The translations under genes were made by a program, and so were the position numbers. From contig DJBG01000063.1 in the NCBI GenBank assembly GCA_002429965.1, positions 243-5,378 on the forward strand: DNA of 5,136 bases, read 5' to 3'. Below, in pieces: positions 1-5,136 of this stretch. The first letter of the stretch is position 1; the number at the start of each line of letters is the position of its first letter. The notes beneath the pieces were generated by a model. The model had not been told where the DNA came from. It saw only the letters and a program-made list of their open reading frames with translations, and ran no database searches. Source of the stretch: Hungatella sp. UBA5982 (GTDB taxonomy: Bacteria > Bacillota > Clostridia > Lachnospirales > Lachnospiraceae).

Positions 1-1026
1 ATTCAGGGGAAAGAGGACGGGGAACAAGAGGATGAGTTCCAGCAGATTAATTATCTGATGGATATTGTGAGCGAAGAACTTCAGAGAACCAGATATGAAT
101 TTCTTATCTCAAGCTCCAGCGAGCTTTTGACGATCATCCATACCATGCAGCCGGGAGATTTGCCTGTGAATTACCGTTTCCTTGCGGTCCGGTGCTTAAA
201 ACGGGTGAACCGGGATTCCACTATGGACTTAACGATCGGAATCGGTAAGGAAGGAGCCTCGCTTACGGACTGCTCCAATTCCTATAAAACAGCCCTTATG
301 TGCCTGTCCTACAGCTTTTATGAGACGGATCATAAGATCTTTGACGAGAGCATCCTGTGTACTGCGCCGCCGCCTGCAGCAGCAAATCAGATGGATTATA
401 ATAATCTGATGTATTCGATTGCCATGAACCGGACGGAGCAAATAAGGGAATTTTGCCGGGAATATTTTTCTCAGCTTCTTTATGTGCCCATGCCCCCGCC
501 CAACTATATCCGCGGAATGTGTATTTATCTGATCACGGATATCCAGAAGGAGCTGGGAAGCGGAAAAGAGTTTTCCCAGGCGGAAGTCATCCTCCCCATT
601 AATACCATACGTACCTTTGAAGAACTGAAGGCCTATATGGAGGATTTTCTGGAAGCGTGTGCCGGAAAGCAGGGATCCGGAGGGAACGGGCCGAAGAACC
701 AGATCATTCAGGCTGCGGAGTATTATATCAAATCCCATATGGGAGAAAAGATTCTGGCAAAGGAAGTGGCAAGGCACGTAAATCTCAGTGATGTTTATTT
801 TACCAGCTATTTTAAATTAAAGACGGGAATCAATTTCAGGGATTATGTGATCCGGATCAAAATGGATCATGCCAAGGGACTGATGGAGCGGATGCCGGAT
901 ATGCCGGTGGCGGAAGTGGCCGCTGCAACCGGCTACGATGATTATCGTTCCTTCTACCGGGTATTCAAACAAAACACGGGTGTCTCTCCTTCGGATTACA
1001 ATAGAAACAGCGGAAAAACACCGTGA
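1..1026 (+). CDS. AraC-family transcriptional regulator, probable YesN-like response regulator (5' end missing)
   Basis: The reading frame is open from base 1 to the TGA at 1024-1026, giving 341 visible residues with the start off the left edge. The ATG at 58 is internal: the frame continues upstream of it and no good ribosome binding site precedes it. Visible residues about 20-120 look like the degenerate GGDEF-like domain of YesN-type regulators, including LTIGIGKEG and the SYKTALMCLSYSF helix. A middle region follows to about residue 225. The C-terminal 100 residues form an AraC DNA-binding domain with two helix-turn-helix units: KEVARHVNLSDVYFTSYFK (about 254-272) and VAEVAAATGYDDYRSFYRVF (about 303-322), then the family signature GVSPSDY. 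Full-length YesN proteins are usually about 500-550 residues, so an N-terminal receiver domain of about 120 residues plus linker is probably missing. The kinase gene 15 bp downstream supports a response regulator. A membrane-bound AraC regulator with the same middle domain is a less likely alternative. The likely target is the sugar transporter operon downstream. Confidence 0.9.
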   Translation: MQGKEDGEQEDEFQQINYLMDIVSEELQRTRYEFLISSSSELLTIIHTMQPGDLPVNYRFLAVRCLKRVNRDSTMDLTIGIGKEGASLTDCSNSYKTALMCLSYSFYETDHKIFDESILCTAPPPAAANQMDYNNLMYSIAMNRTEQIREFCREYFSQLLYVPMPPPNYIRGMCIYLITDIQKELGSGKEFSQAEVILPINTIRTFEELKAYMEDFLEACAGKQGSGGNGPKNQIIQAAEYYIKSHMGEKILAKEVARHVNLSDVYFTSYFKLKTGINFRDYVIRIKMDHAKGLMERMPDMPVAEVAAATGYDDYRSFYRVFKQNTGVSPSDYNRNSGKTP

Positions 1027-1041
1027 TTTGGAAAGGCAGAT

Positions 1042-2847
1042 ATGATAAAACGGTTAAAAGAAACGGTTTTTAAATTTATTGGAGACAGGAAGATCGCTTC
1101 CAAGATCCGGATTTGCATGTTCAGCATCGACATCATGCTGACCATTTTTATTTGCATTTTTGCAAGAGGTTATTTTAACAAGCTCTATTATGAAGAAGTG
1201 GAAATGCAAATGCAGGATACCATGAATGTGATCTCGGAATCCTTAAATAACATGTATGATACCTTGCTTACCAATGTAATCAGCTTTGCTTCCACCCCTG
1301 CCATACAAAGGGTGGTTGTAAGCGGCCGGGATGAGAACAACTATTTAAATCAGGAAGGGGTCCAGGTCCAGCTCATCAACCTTATAAGCAGCAACAGCAT
1401 GATTGAGTCGGTGTTTATGGTCAATAAGGATGGAACCTGCAATACGGTATATGCTTATGGGGTGAGACCGGAGAAAAACTTATCCGATTTCCTGGCTGAT
1501 TATGGAACCATTGATGAGATCACCTGGCTTCCTAACTGCCAGAGCCCTTTTTTGCAGCAGCAGGACGTGAGTCCCATTGTGATTCCCTTATCAACGCTGA
1601 TTCCCGGTGATAATGTGGTGATCACCACAAAGGGAGAAGAAGTTGCCACCAGACTGGTGGTCCTGTTAAATCTGCAGAAATTTCAGAGCAGGCTGTCCTT
1701 ATCCAATGCCAATTATTTTGAACGCTCTTATTTTGTGGTGGATTCCAAGGGCAATAACATCAGCCTTAAAAATCCCCAGTCCATGAGAATGGTGTTGGAA
1801 AGCCTGGATTTTATCAAGGGAGTAAAGGAAAATAATAAGGATACCCAGATCCGCCAGATTGCGGATTTGACGGATAATGTGGTTTATTCCCAAATGCTTC
1901 CGTTTTCGGACCTTCAGCTTATCAGCGTTCTTTCGAAAGAATCTTTAAACAGGAAGATCGCTGCCATGAATCAATTCATTGTCTTAATGGGCGGCGCCGG
2001 CATGATTTTTTCTGTGGCATTTTCCGCTCTTTTGTCTAAGTTTATTACATCGCCTCTGGAACGGCTTATGGAGAGCATACGGCAGATCCAGGAGAATCAA
2101 TACGACGAGCCATATGAAACAAAATACGATGATGAAATCGGACAACTGAATGCAGCGGTCAATTCCATGCACAGTACCATCCAGTCCCAAATCAGCCAGA
2201 TTAAGGAAGATGAGCATGAGAAATACCAACTGGAGATACAGCTTCTGGCAGAACAGATTAATCCTCATCTGCTATACAATACACTGGAAGGCATCAACCT
2301 TGAAGTGCTGAACAACCACACTCTGGTGGCATCATCCATGATCAATAACCTTGGGACCTTTATGCGGATTGGTTTGAACTACGGGGATGAGCTTATCATG
2401 GTCGGGAATGAAATCGCCCATGTGGAAGCTTACATCAATATCATGAACCACAGGACCAATAAGTCCATTTCCTTCCAGTCCTATGTGGAGGAGGAGCTTA
2501 GGGAGTACCGGATTCTCAAATTGATTTTACAGCCCCTGGTGGAAAACTCCATCAAGCATGGCTTTCGGGATGAGAAGTGGGGGGAGGCGGTGTGCATTCC
2601 TTCCATTGATGTTCGTTTTTACCGGAAAGAAGAGTGGATCTACATTGAAGTCACTGATAATGGCTGCGGCATTGATATAGATAAAGCCCGTGACACCGTT
2701 TACCAGAATGAACCGGCAGGTGGCCATCATATCGGGCTTCATAATGTTTATACAAGATTAAAAATCTATTACGGAGAAGCGGAGATGGATTTTCAGACCA
2801 TTCCATATTACAGGAACAGTGTGGTGATCCGCATTCCCGGAAAATAA
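1042..2847 (+). CDS. YesM-like membrane sensor histidine kinase
   Basis: This complete 601-residue protein starts at an ATG with GGAAAGG at 1030-1036, five bases upstream, and lies 15 bp after the regulator gene, so the two are probably co-transcribed. Domains in order: a short cytoplasmic N-terminus; membrane helix 1 (about 24-45); an extracellular sensor region of about 265 residues (46-311), probably Cache-like; membrane helix 2 (about 312-332); a HAMP linker (about 333-386, with SPLERL and DEIGQLN); a coiled-coil stretch; the His_kinase domain with phosphoacceptor H409 in QINPHLLYNTLE; and a HATPase_c domain. In the last, the N box is LVENSIKHGF with N502, the G1 box is DNGCG (539-543) and the G2 box is GGHHIGLHNVYTRL (560-573). 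All key catalytic residues are present. The family phosphorylates a YesN-type partner in response to an extracellular signal, often a carbohydrate. Small departures are HLLYN instead of the usual HFLYN, and NSVVIRI near the C-terminus where a GT turn is common. The ligand cannot be inferred. Confidence 0.95.
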   Translation: MIKRLKETVFKFIGDRKIASKIRICMFSIDIMLTIFICIFARGYFNKLYYEEVEMQMQDTMNVISESLNNMYDTLLTNVISFASTPAIQRVVVSGRDENNYLNQEGVQVQLINLISSNSMIESVFMVNKDGTCNTVYAYGVRPEKNLSDFLADYGTIDEITWLPNCQSPFLQQQDVSPIVIPLSTLIPGDNVVITTKGEEVATRLVVLLNLQKFQSRLSLSNANYFERSYFVVDSKGNNISLKNPQSMRMVLESLDFIKGVKENNKDTQIRQIADLTDNVVYSQMLPFSDLQLISVLSKESLNRKIAAMNQFIVLMGGAGMIFSVAFSALLSKFITSPLERLMESIRQIQENQYDEPYETKYDDEIGQLNAAVNSMHSTIQSQISQIKEDEHEKYQLEIQLLAEQINPHLLYNTLEGINLEVLNNHTLVASSMINNLGTFMRIGLNYGDELIMVGNEIAHVEAYINIMNHRTNKSISFQSYVEEELREYRILKLILQPLVENSIKHGFRDEKWGEAVCIPSIDVRFYRKEEWIYIEVTDNGCGIDIDKARDTVYQNEPAGGHHIGLHNVYTRLKIYYGEAEMDFQTIPYYRNSVVIRIPGK

Positions 2848-2858
2848 GAAGCATAAGT

Positions 2859-2904
2859 GAGGTATCCCAAATGCCGGTGAAAGGCCTGCGGGATGCCTCC
2901 TTTT
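2859..2904 (+). terminator. Rho-independent terminator after the kinase gene
   Basis: GAGGTATCCC (2859-2868) pairs with GGGATGCCTC (2890-2899) as a 10-bp stem with a single T-G wobble. The 21-base loop can form a small inner GCC/GGC stem (2873-2875 with 2883-2885). A short T tract (2901-2904, then ATGTT) follows. It starts 12 bases after the kinase stop codon and should separate the regulatory operon from the transporter operon. The T tract is short, so some read-through is possible. Confidence 0.75.
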
Positions 2905-2933
2905 ATGTTCATCTGGCTTACTGCAGCGGTACA

Positions 2934-2959
2934 ATGTTTAAAAGTGTTACATTAAACAT
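2934..2959. promoter_or_regulatory. Perfect inverted repeat, candidate operator for the transporter operon
   Basis: ATGTTTAA (2934-2941) and TTAAACAT (2952-2959) are exact reverse complements separated by 10 bases, a spacing that puts both arms on about the same face of the helix. The repeat lies just upstream of the candidate extended -10 element at 2974-2979, overlapping where a -35 contact and an activator would sit. This suggests a protein-binding site. The neighbouring AraC-type regulator is one candidate, although AraC-type proteins more often use direct repeats. Function is inferred from position and symmetry only. Confidence 0.4.
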
Positions 2960-2973
2960 GGAAAATGCCATGT
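2956..2973. promoter_or_regulatory. Second, overlapping inverted repeat
   Basis: ACATGG (2956-2961) and CCATGT (2968-2973) form an exact 6-bp inverted repeat around a 6-base centre. Its left arm shares ACAT (2956-2959) with the right arm of the larger dyad, and its right arm touches the candidate -10 element. It could be a second or competing regulator site. The short arms mean chance cannot be excluded. Confidence 0.25.
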
Positions 2974-2979
2974 CATAAT
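2971..2979 (+). promoter_or_regulatory. Candidate extended -10 promoter element of the binding-protein gene
   Basis: TGTCATAAT fits the extended -10 pattern TGn-TATAAT with one mismatch. The hexamer at the -35 position for a 17-base spacer (2951-2956, ATTAAA) is poor, as expected for an activator-dependent promoter. The start of transcription would lie near 2985, leaving a 5' leader of about 64 bases. A weaker alternative is ATGTCA (2970-2975) with TAAAAT (2994-2999) at an 18-base spacing. Confidence 0.35.
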
Positions 2980-3036
2980 AAAACTGAAATGGTTAAAATA
3001 ATAGCATCAAGGCAAATACGTTATGATAAGTTTGGA

Positions 3037-3042
3037 AAGGAG
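3037..3042 (+). promoter_or_regulatory. Ribosome binding site that sets the binding-protein start
   Basis: AAGGAG lies six bases upstream of the ATG at 3049, which is optimal spacing. An in-frame ATG at 2965 is open to the same stop but lies upstream of the predicted transcription start, has no comparable site, and would put 28 residues ahead of the lipoprotein signal peptide. The start at 3049 is therefore preferred. Confidence 0.85.
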
Positions 3043-3048
3043 AAAGTT

Positions 3049-4476
3049 ATGAAAAAAAGAGCTTTAAGTTTTATGATGGCAGGAGTCCTGGCTGCTGCTG
3101 CACTTACGGGCTGTTCCGGTGGAGGAGGTACAGCCGGCACAACTGCAGCGCAGAATCAGGCAGAAGGGGAGGGCACAAAAGCCGCTTCAGCAGGGGAAAC
3201 CGTGATTAAGGTCTGGACCAATGACCGTCATGACTCTGAGTACGTGGATCAGAAGATCAGCGAATTCAATGAGACCAATGACAAGGGCATCAAGATCGAG
3301 ATGACTGTGGTAACAGACGATTACGCCAATATGCTTTCCATGGCATATTCCTCCGGTACGGCTCCTGATATTGCAGGGATCAGTGCAGGTCAGAGCGGCT
3401 TTGATTTAAAGACCTTTGCAGATGCAAAGATCCTGGAGCCGTTAAATGATAGAATTACAGATGCTGATTATGAGAAAGTGACCGAGGCCAGCAAGCTTCA
3501 GTATGAAGGAATCGACATGATCGACGGCAATGTATACTGGATCCCCACAGGCATGCGAAGCGGTGTAAGAATGGAGTACAACAAGGCTTTGGTGGAAGCA
3601 GCAGGCGTTACCGAATTTCCGGATACCTTAGATGGTGTCATTGATCTGGCTAAGAAGGTAACGGAAAACGGCGGTGGGAAAAACTACGGCGTTGCCTTTA
3701 CCTCAAGCGTTCCTTTCATCAGATGGATTGAAGGAACTTCTGAGACAAGCGGTATCTACCGTTATGATTATAAGAATGGTAAATTCAGTTTTGACGGTTA
3801 CAAACCGGTGATCGAAAAGAGCAATCAGTTCTTTAAGGATAACAGCGTTCTTCCAGGATCCGTATCCCAGGGCGTAGACGCCATGAGAGCACAGTTTGCA
3901 GAGGGTGCATTTGCTCTTTGGGGCAATGCATCTCAGGAAGCAGGCGTGTTTACCGACCAGTTCCCGGTTACTAAATTTGATTGGGGAGTATCCACTGTTC
4001 CGACTCTTGACGGAGAAGTAAAGGGTGCTTTAACCATTCAGCCTCAGAAGGGGTACATGATGCTTTCTTCTTCCAAGAACAAAGATGCTGCATGGGAAGT
4101 CATTAAGTTCTTTTCCAGCGAAGATTTCTTAAAGGGCTACTTAGAGGGCGGCTATTGCCTTCCGATCTCCGGCTATATGAGCGGTGCGATCGATTCCTCT
4201 AAGACCGGCAGACTGGCAGATTTCAAATTACAGGATTACGAAAGCGTATATCCGGCAGTACCTGCTGTCGCTATCCAGGGTGATGATTATATAGCAACTC
4301 TTTGGAATGCGATCTTAGGCAATGTCAGTGCTGACGATGCGATCAAAGATTTAAACAAGAGATACAACGAGGCGCTTGACAATGATGTAAGCATGGGCAA
4401 GATTAAGAGACTTATCATCAAGGACTTTGACCCGATGCATCCAAATGCAGGAACCATTGAGTACTTAGACAAATAA
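3049..4476 (+). CDS. Extracellular solute-binding lipoprotein of a sugar ABC transporter (family 1)
   Basis: This 475-residue protein begins with a classic lipoprotein signal: KKR, a hydrophobic core (about 5-18) and the lipobox LTGC with lipidated C22. A flexible Gly/Ala/Thr/Glu-rich tether runs from about 23 to 50. The mature part matches family-1 sugar-binding proteins (MalE/UgpB type): beta strand IKVWTNDRHDSEY (53-65), GTAPDIAG, GMRSGVRMEYNKALVEAAGV (168-187), the FAEGAFALWGNAS segment (283-295) and AAWEVIKFFSSEDF in the C-terminal lobe (from 347), with LNKRYNEALD (435-444) near the end. A tail of about 30 residues, including LIIKDFDP, follows. The protein should be anchored to the outer face of the membrane and deliver a mono- or oligosaccharide to the permease encoded downstream. 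No ATPase gene is in view; in Firmicutes such transporters often share an MsmX-type ATPase encoded elsewhere. Expression is probably controlled by the two-component system upstream. The substrate cannot be assigned. Confidence 0.95.
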   Translation: MKKRALSFMMAGVLAAAALTGCSGGGGTAGTTAAQNQAEGEGTKAASAGETVIKVWTNDRHDSEYVDQKISEFNETNDKGIKIEMTVVTDDYANMLSMAYSSGTAPDIAGISAGQSGFDLKTFADAKILEPLNDRITDADYEKVTEASKLQYEGIDMIDGNVYWIPTGMRSGVRMEYNKALVEAAGVTEFPDTLDGVIDLAKKVTENGGGKNYGVAFTSSVPFIRWIEGTSETSGIYRYDYKNGKFSFDGYKPVIEKSNQFFKDNSVLPGSVSQGVDAMRAQFAEGAFALWGNASQEAGVFTDQFPVTKFDWGVSTVPTLDGEVKGALTIQPQKGYMMLSSSKNKDAAWEVIKFFSSEDFLKGYLEGGYCLPISGYMSGAIDSSKTGRLADFKLQDYESVYPAVPAVAIQGDDYIATLWNAILGNVSADDAIKDLNKRYNEALDNDVSMGKIKRLIIKDFDPMHPNAGTIEYLDK

Positions 4477-4489
4477 GTGCAGAGAGCAA

Positions 4490-4529
4490 AGGGGCTGTTT
4501 TTAGACAAACTAAAAGCAGCCCCTGTTTT
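4490..4529 (+). terminator. Intercistronic hairpin, probable partial terminator between binding protein and permease
   Basis: AGGGGCTGTTTTTAG (4490-4504) pairs with CTAAAAGCAGCCCCT (4510-4524) as a 15-bp stem with one T-G wobble and a 5-base ACAAA loop. GTTTTA follows at 4525-4530. It begins 13 bases after the binding-protein stop and ends 25 bases before the permease start. Hairpins at this place in sugar transporter operons typically let the upstream gene be expressed more than the permease genes, by partial termination or by protecting the upstream mRNA from 3' decay. Confidence 0.75.
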
Positions 4530-4549
4530 AAAGAAAGGTGATACGACTC

Positions 4550-5136
4550 ATGAAAGAAAAATTAAGCTTTGCGGAGCGATTGAAACGGGCAGGCAGCAGG
4601 GGGGATTATGCTTCTGTTTTGATGCTGCTTCCGGCAGTGTTTTTGCTGGTGGTGATATCCATCTATCCTTTCTGCTGGCTTTTCCGATATATTTTCTATG
4701 ATTACAACGGATTTACAGCTTACTATATAGGATTTAAAAACTTTACCAGAATGTTTCAGGATGTCATTTTCTGGCGCAGCGTTCTTCATACCTTTGAATA
4801 TGCTGTAATGAAACTGGTCATCATCATACCCTTATCCCTGCTTCTGGCAGTTTTGCTGAACCAGAAGATCAAGGGAAGCGGAATTTTCCGGGGGATTTAT
4901 TTCATGCCTACGGTCATAAGCTCCGCTGTATACAGCCTTATATTCGGCTTTATTTTTGCCGTATACAACGGCGTATTGAATGCTTATCTGCAGAAGATTG
5001 GAATGATCCATACTCCAATTGACTGGTTGGGAAGTGCGTCTATTGTTATGATTTCCATTATCATCGTGGCGGTGTGGGGCGGATTCGGAAACTATATGAT
5101 TCTATTCATGTCAGGTCTTTCCAGCATTCCGGAAGA
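4550..5136 (+). CDS. Sugar ABC transporter permease, MalF/UgpA type (3' end missing)
   Basis: Translation from the ATG at 4550, with AAAGGTG at 4534-4540 nine bases upstream, gives 195 codons open through the right edge. Visible features: a basic N-terminus; membrane helix 1 (about 22-46, with MLLPAVFLLVV and IYPF); the family segment YIGFKNFTRMF (59-69); helix 2 (about 80-104); helix 3 (about 113-138) after the GIFRGIYFMPTVIS segment; an external loop ending in IDWLGSAS; and helix 4 (about 163-187). The visible part stops at GLSSIPE, which in this family leads directly into the EAA cytoplasmic loop that docks the ATPase. Usual length is about 290-310 residues, so about 100 residues and two helices are missing. 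It forms half of the membrane channel; a MalG/UgpE-type partner gene is expected next. It is downstream of the binding-protein gene across a 73-bp gap containing a hairpin, so its expression is probably lower. Confidence 0.93.
   Translation, partial: MKEKLSFAERLKRAGSRGDYASVLMLLPAVFLLVVISIYPFCWLFRYIFYDYNGFTAYYIGFKNFTRMFQDVIFWRSVLHTFEYAVMKLVIIIPLSLLLAVLLNQKIKGSGIFRGIYFMPTVISSAVYSLIFGFIFAVYNGVLNAYLQKIGMIHTPIDWLGSASIVMISIIIVAVWGGFGNYMILFMSGLSSIPE

Noticed and set aside
229..777. Long minus-strand open frame (182 codons) opposite the AraC-type regulator
   Set aside because: The plus strand encodes a clear GGDEF-like and AraC regulator across this stretch. The minus frame shows no recognisable domain and no convincing ribosome binding site, so it is a shadow of the plus-strand codon pattern.
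1699..2854. Several short minus-strand frames opposite the kinase gene (1699-1893, 1984-2268, 2527-2742, 2651-2854)
   Set aside because: All lie opposite conserved kinase domains, have no recognisable protein features and overlap one another.
2930..2935. TACAAT as a -10 element
   Set aside because: No credible -35 hexamer lies 16-18 bases upstream, because that stretch falls in the tail just after the terminator, and the first dyad would then lie within the transcript. The extended -10 at 2971-2979 is a better fit.
2985..2998. Possible catabolite-repression (cre) site TGAAATGGTTAAAA
   Set aside because: It matches 11 of 14 consensus positions, but the highly conserved central CG is GG here and the purine before it is T. 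In AT-rich intergenic DNA this level of match is weak.
3022..3027. TATGAT as a -10 element close to the binding-protein gene
   Set aside because: The matching -35 position has no resemblance to TTGACA, and the transcript would start almost at the ribosome binding site.
2848..3048. Search for a riboswitch, small RNA or CRISPR-like repeat in the largest intergenic gap
   Set aside because: Apart from the terminator, the two dyads and the promoter elements, no conserved aptamer core, repeat array or further stable hairpin could be recognised.
4477..4701. Plus-strand open frame of 74 codons after the binding-protein gene
   Set aside because: It runs through the hairpin and then overlaps the permease gene in another frame. 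The permease frame from 4550 has a ribosome binding site, membrane helices and family motifs, so this one is not a gene.
4287..4789. Minus-strand frames at 4287-4508 and 4562-4789
   Set aside because: They lie opposite the end of the binding-protein gene with the hairpin, and opposite the permease start. Neither has recognisable features.

Overview
The window reads as ordinary chromosomal carbohydrate-uptake DNA from an anaerobic Firmicute. A clostridial Lachnospiraceae-type genome is the best guess. The basis is moderate G+C, strong AAGGAG-type ribosome binding sites, a Gram-positive lipoprotein in place of a periplasmic binding protein, and the pairing of a YesM/YesN-type two-component system with a family-1 sugar ABC transporter. 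The genus is inference only. All genes lie on the plus strand.

Layout. Positions 1-1026 hold the 3' part of an AraC-type regulator, open through the left edge, which is probably the YesN-like response regulator. Fifteen bases later, 1042-2847 encode a complete YesM-like membrane sensor histidine kinase. A 201-bp gap (2848-3048) holds a rho-independent terminator closing the regulatory operon, then two overlapping inverted repeats and a candidate extended -10 promoter. Positions 3049-4476 encode a 475-residue solute-binding lipoprotein. A strong 15-bp hairpin (4490-4524) sits in the 73-bp gap after it. From 4550 to the right edge lies the first 195 codons of a MalF/UgpA-type permease, cut just before its EAA loop.

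How the genes probably work together: the kinase senses an extracellular ligand, perhaps a sugar or a sugar-loaded binding protein, and phosphorylates the AraC-type regulator. The regulator then activates the promoter ahead of the binding-protein gene. The hairpin after that gene would let the binding protein be made in excess over the permease. A second permease gene is expected just downstream. The transported sugar cannot be told from this sequence.

I found no RNA genes, mobile elements, CRISPR arrays or clearly new system. The points most worth a second look are the paired dyads upstream of the binding-protein gene and the intercistronic hairpin.
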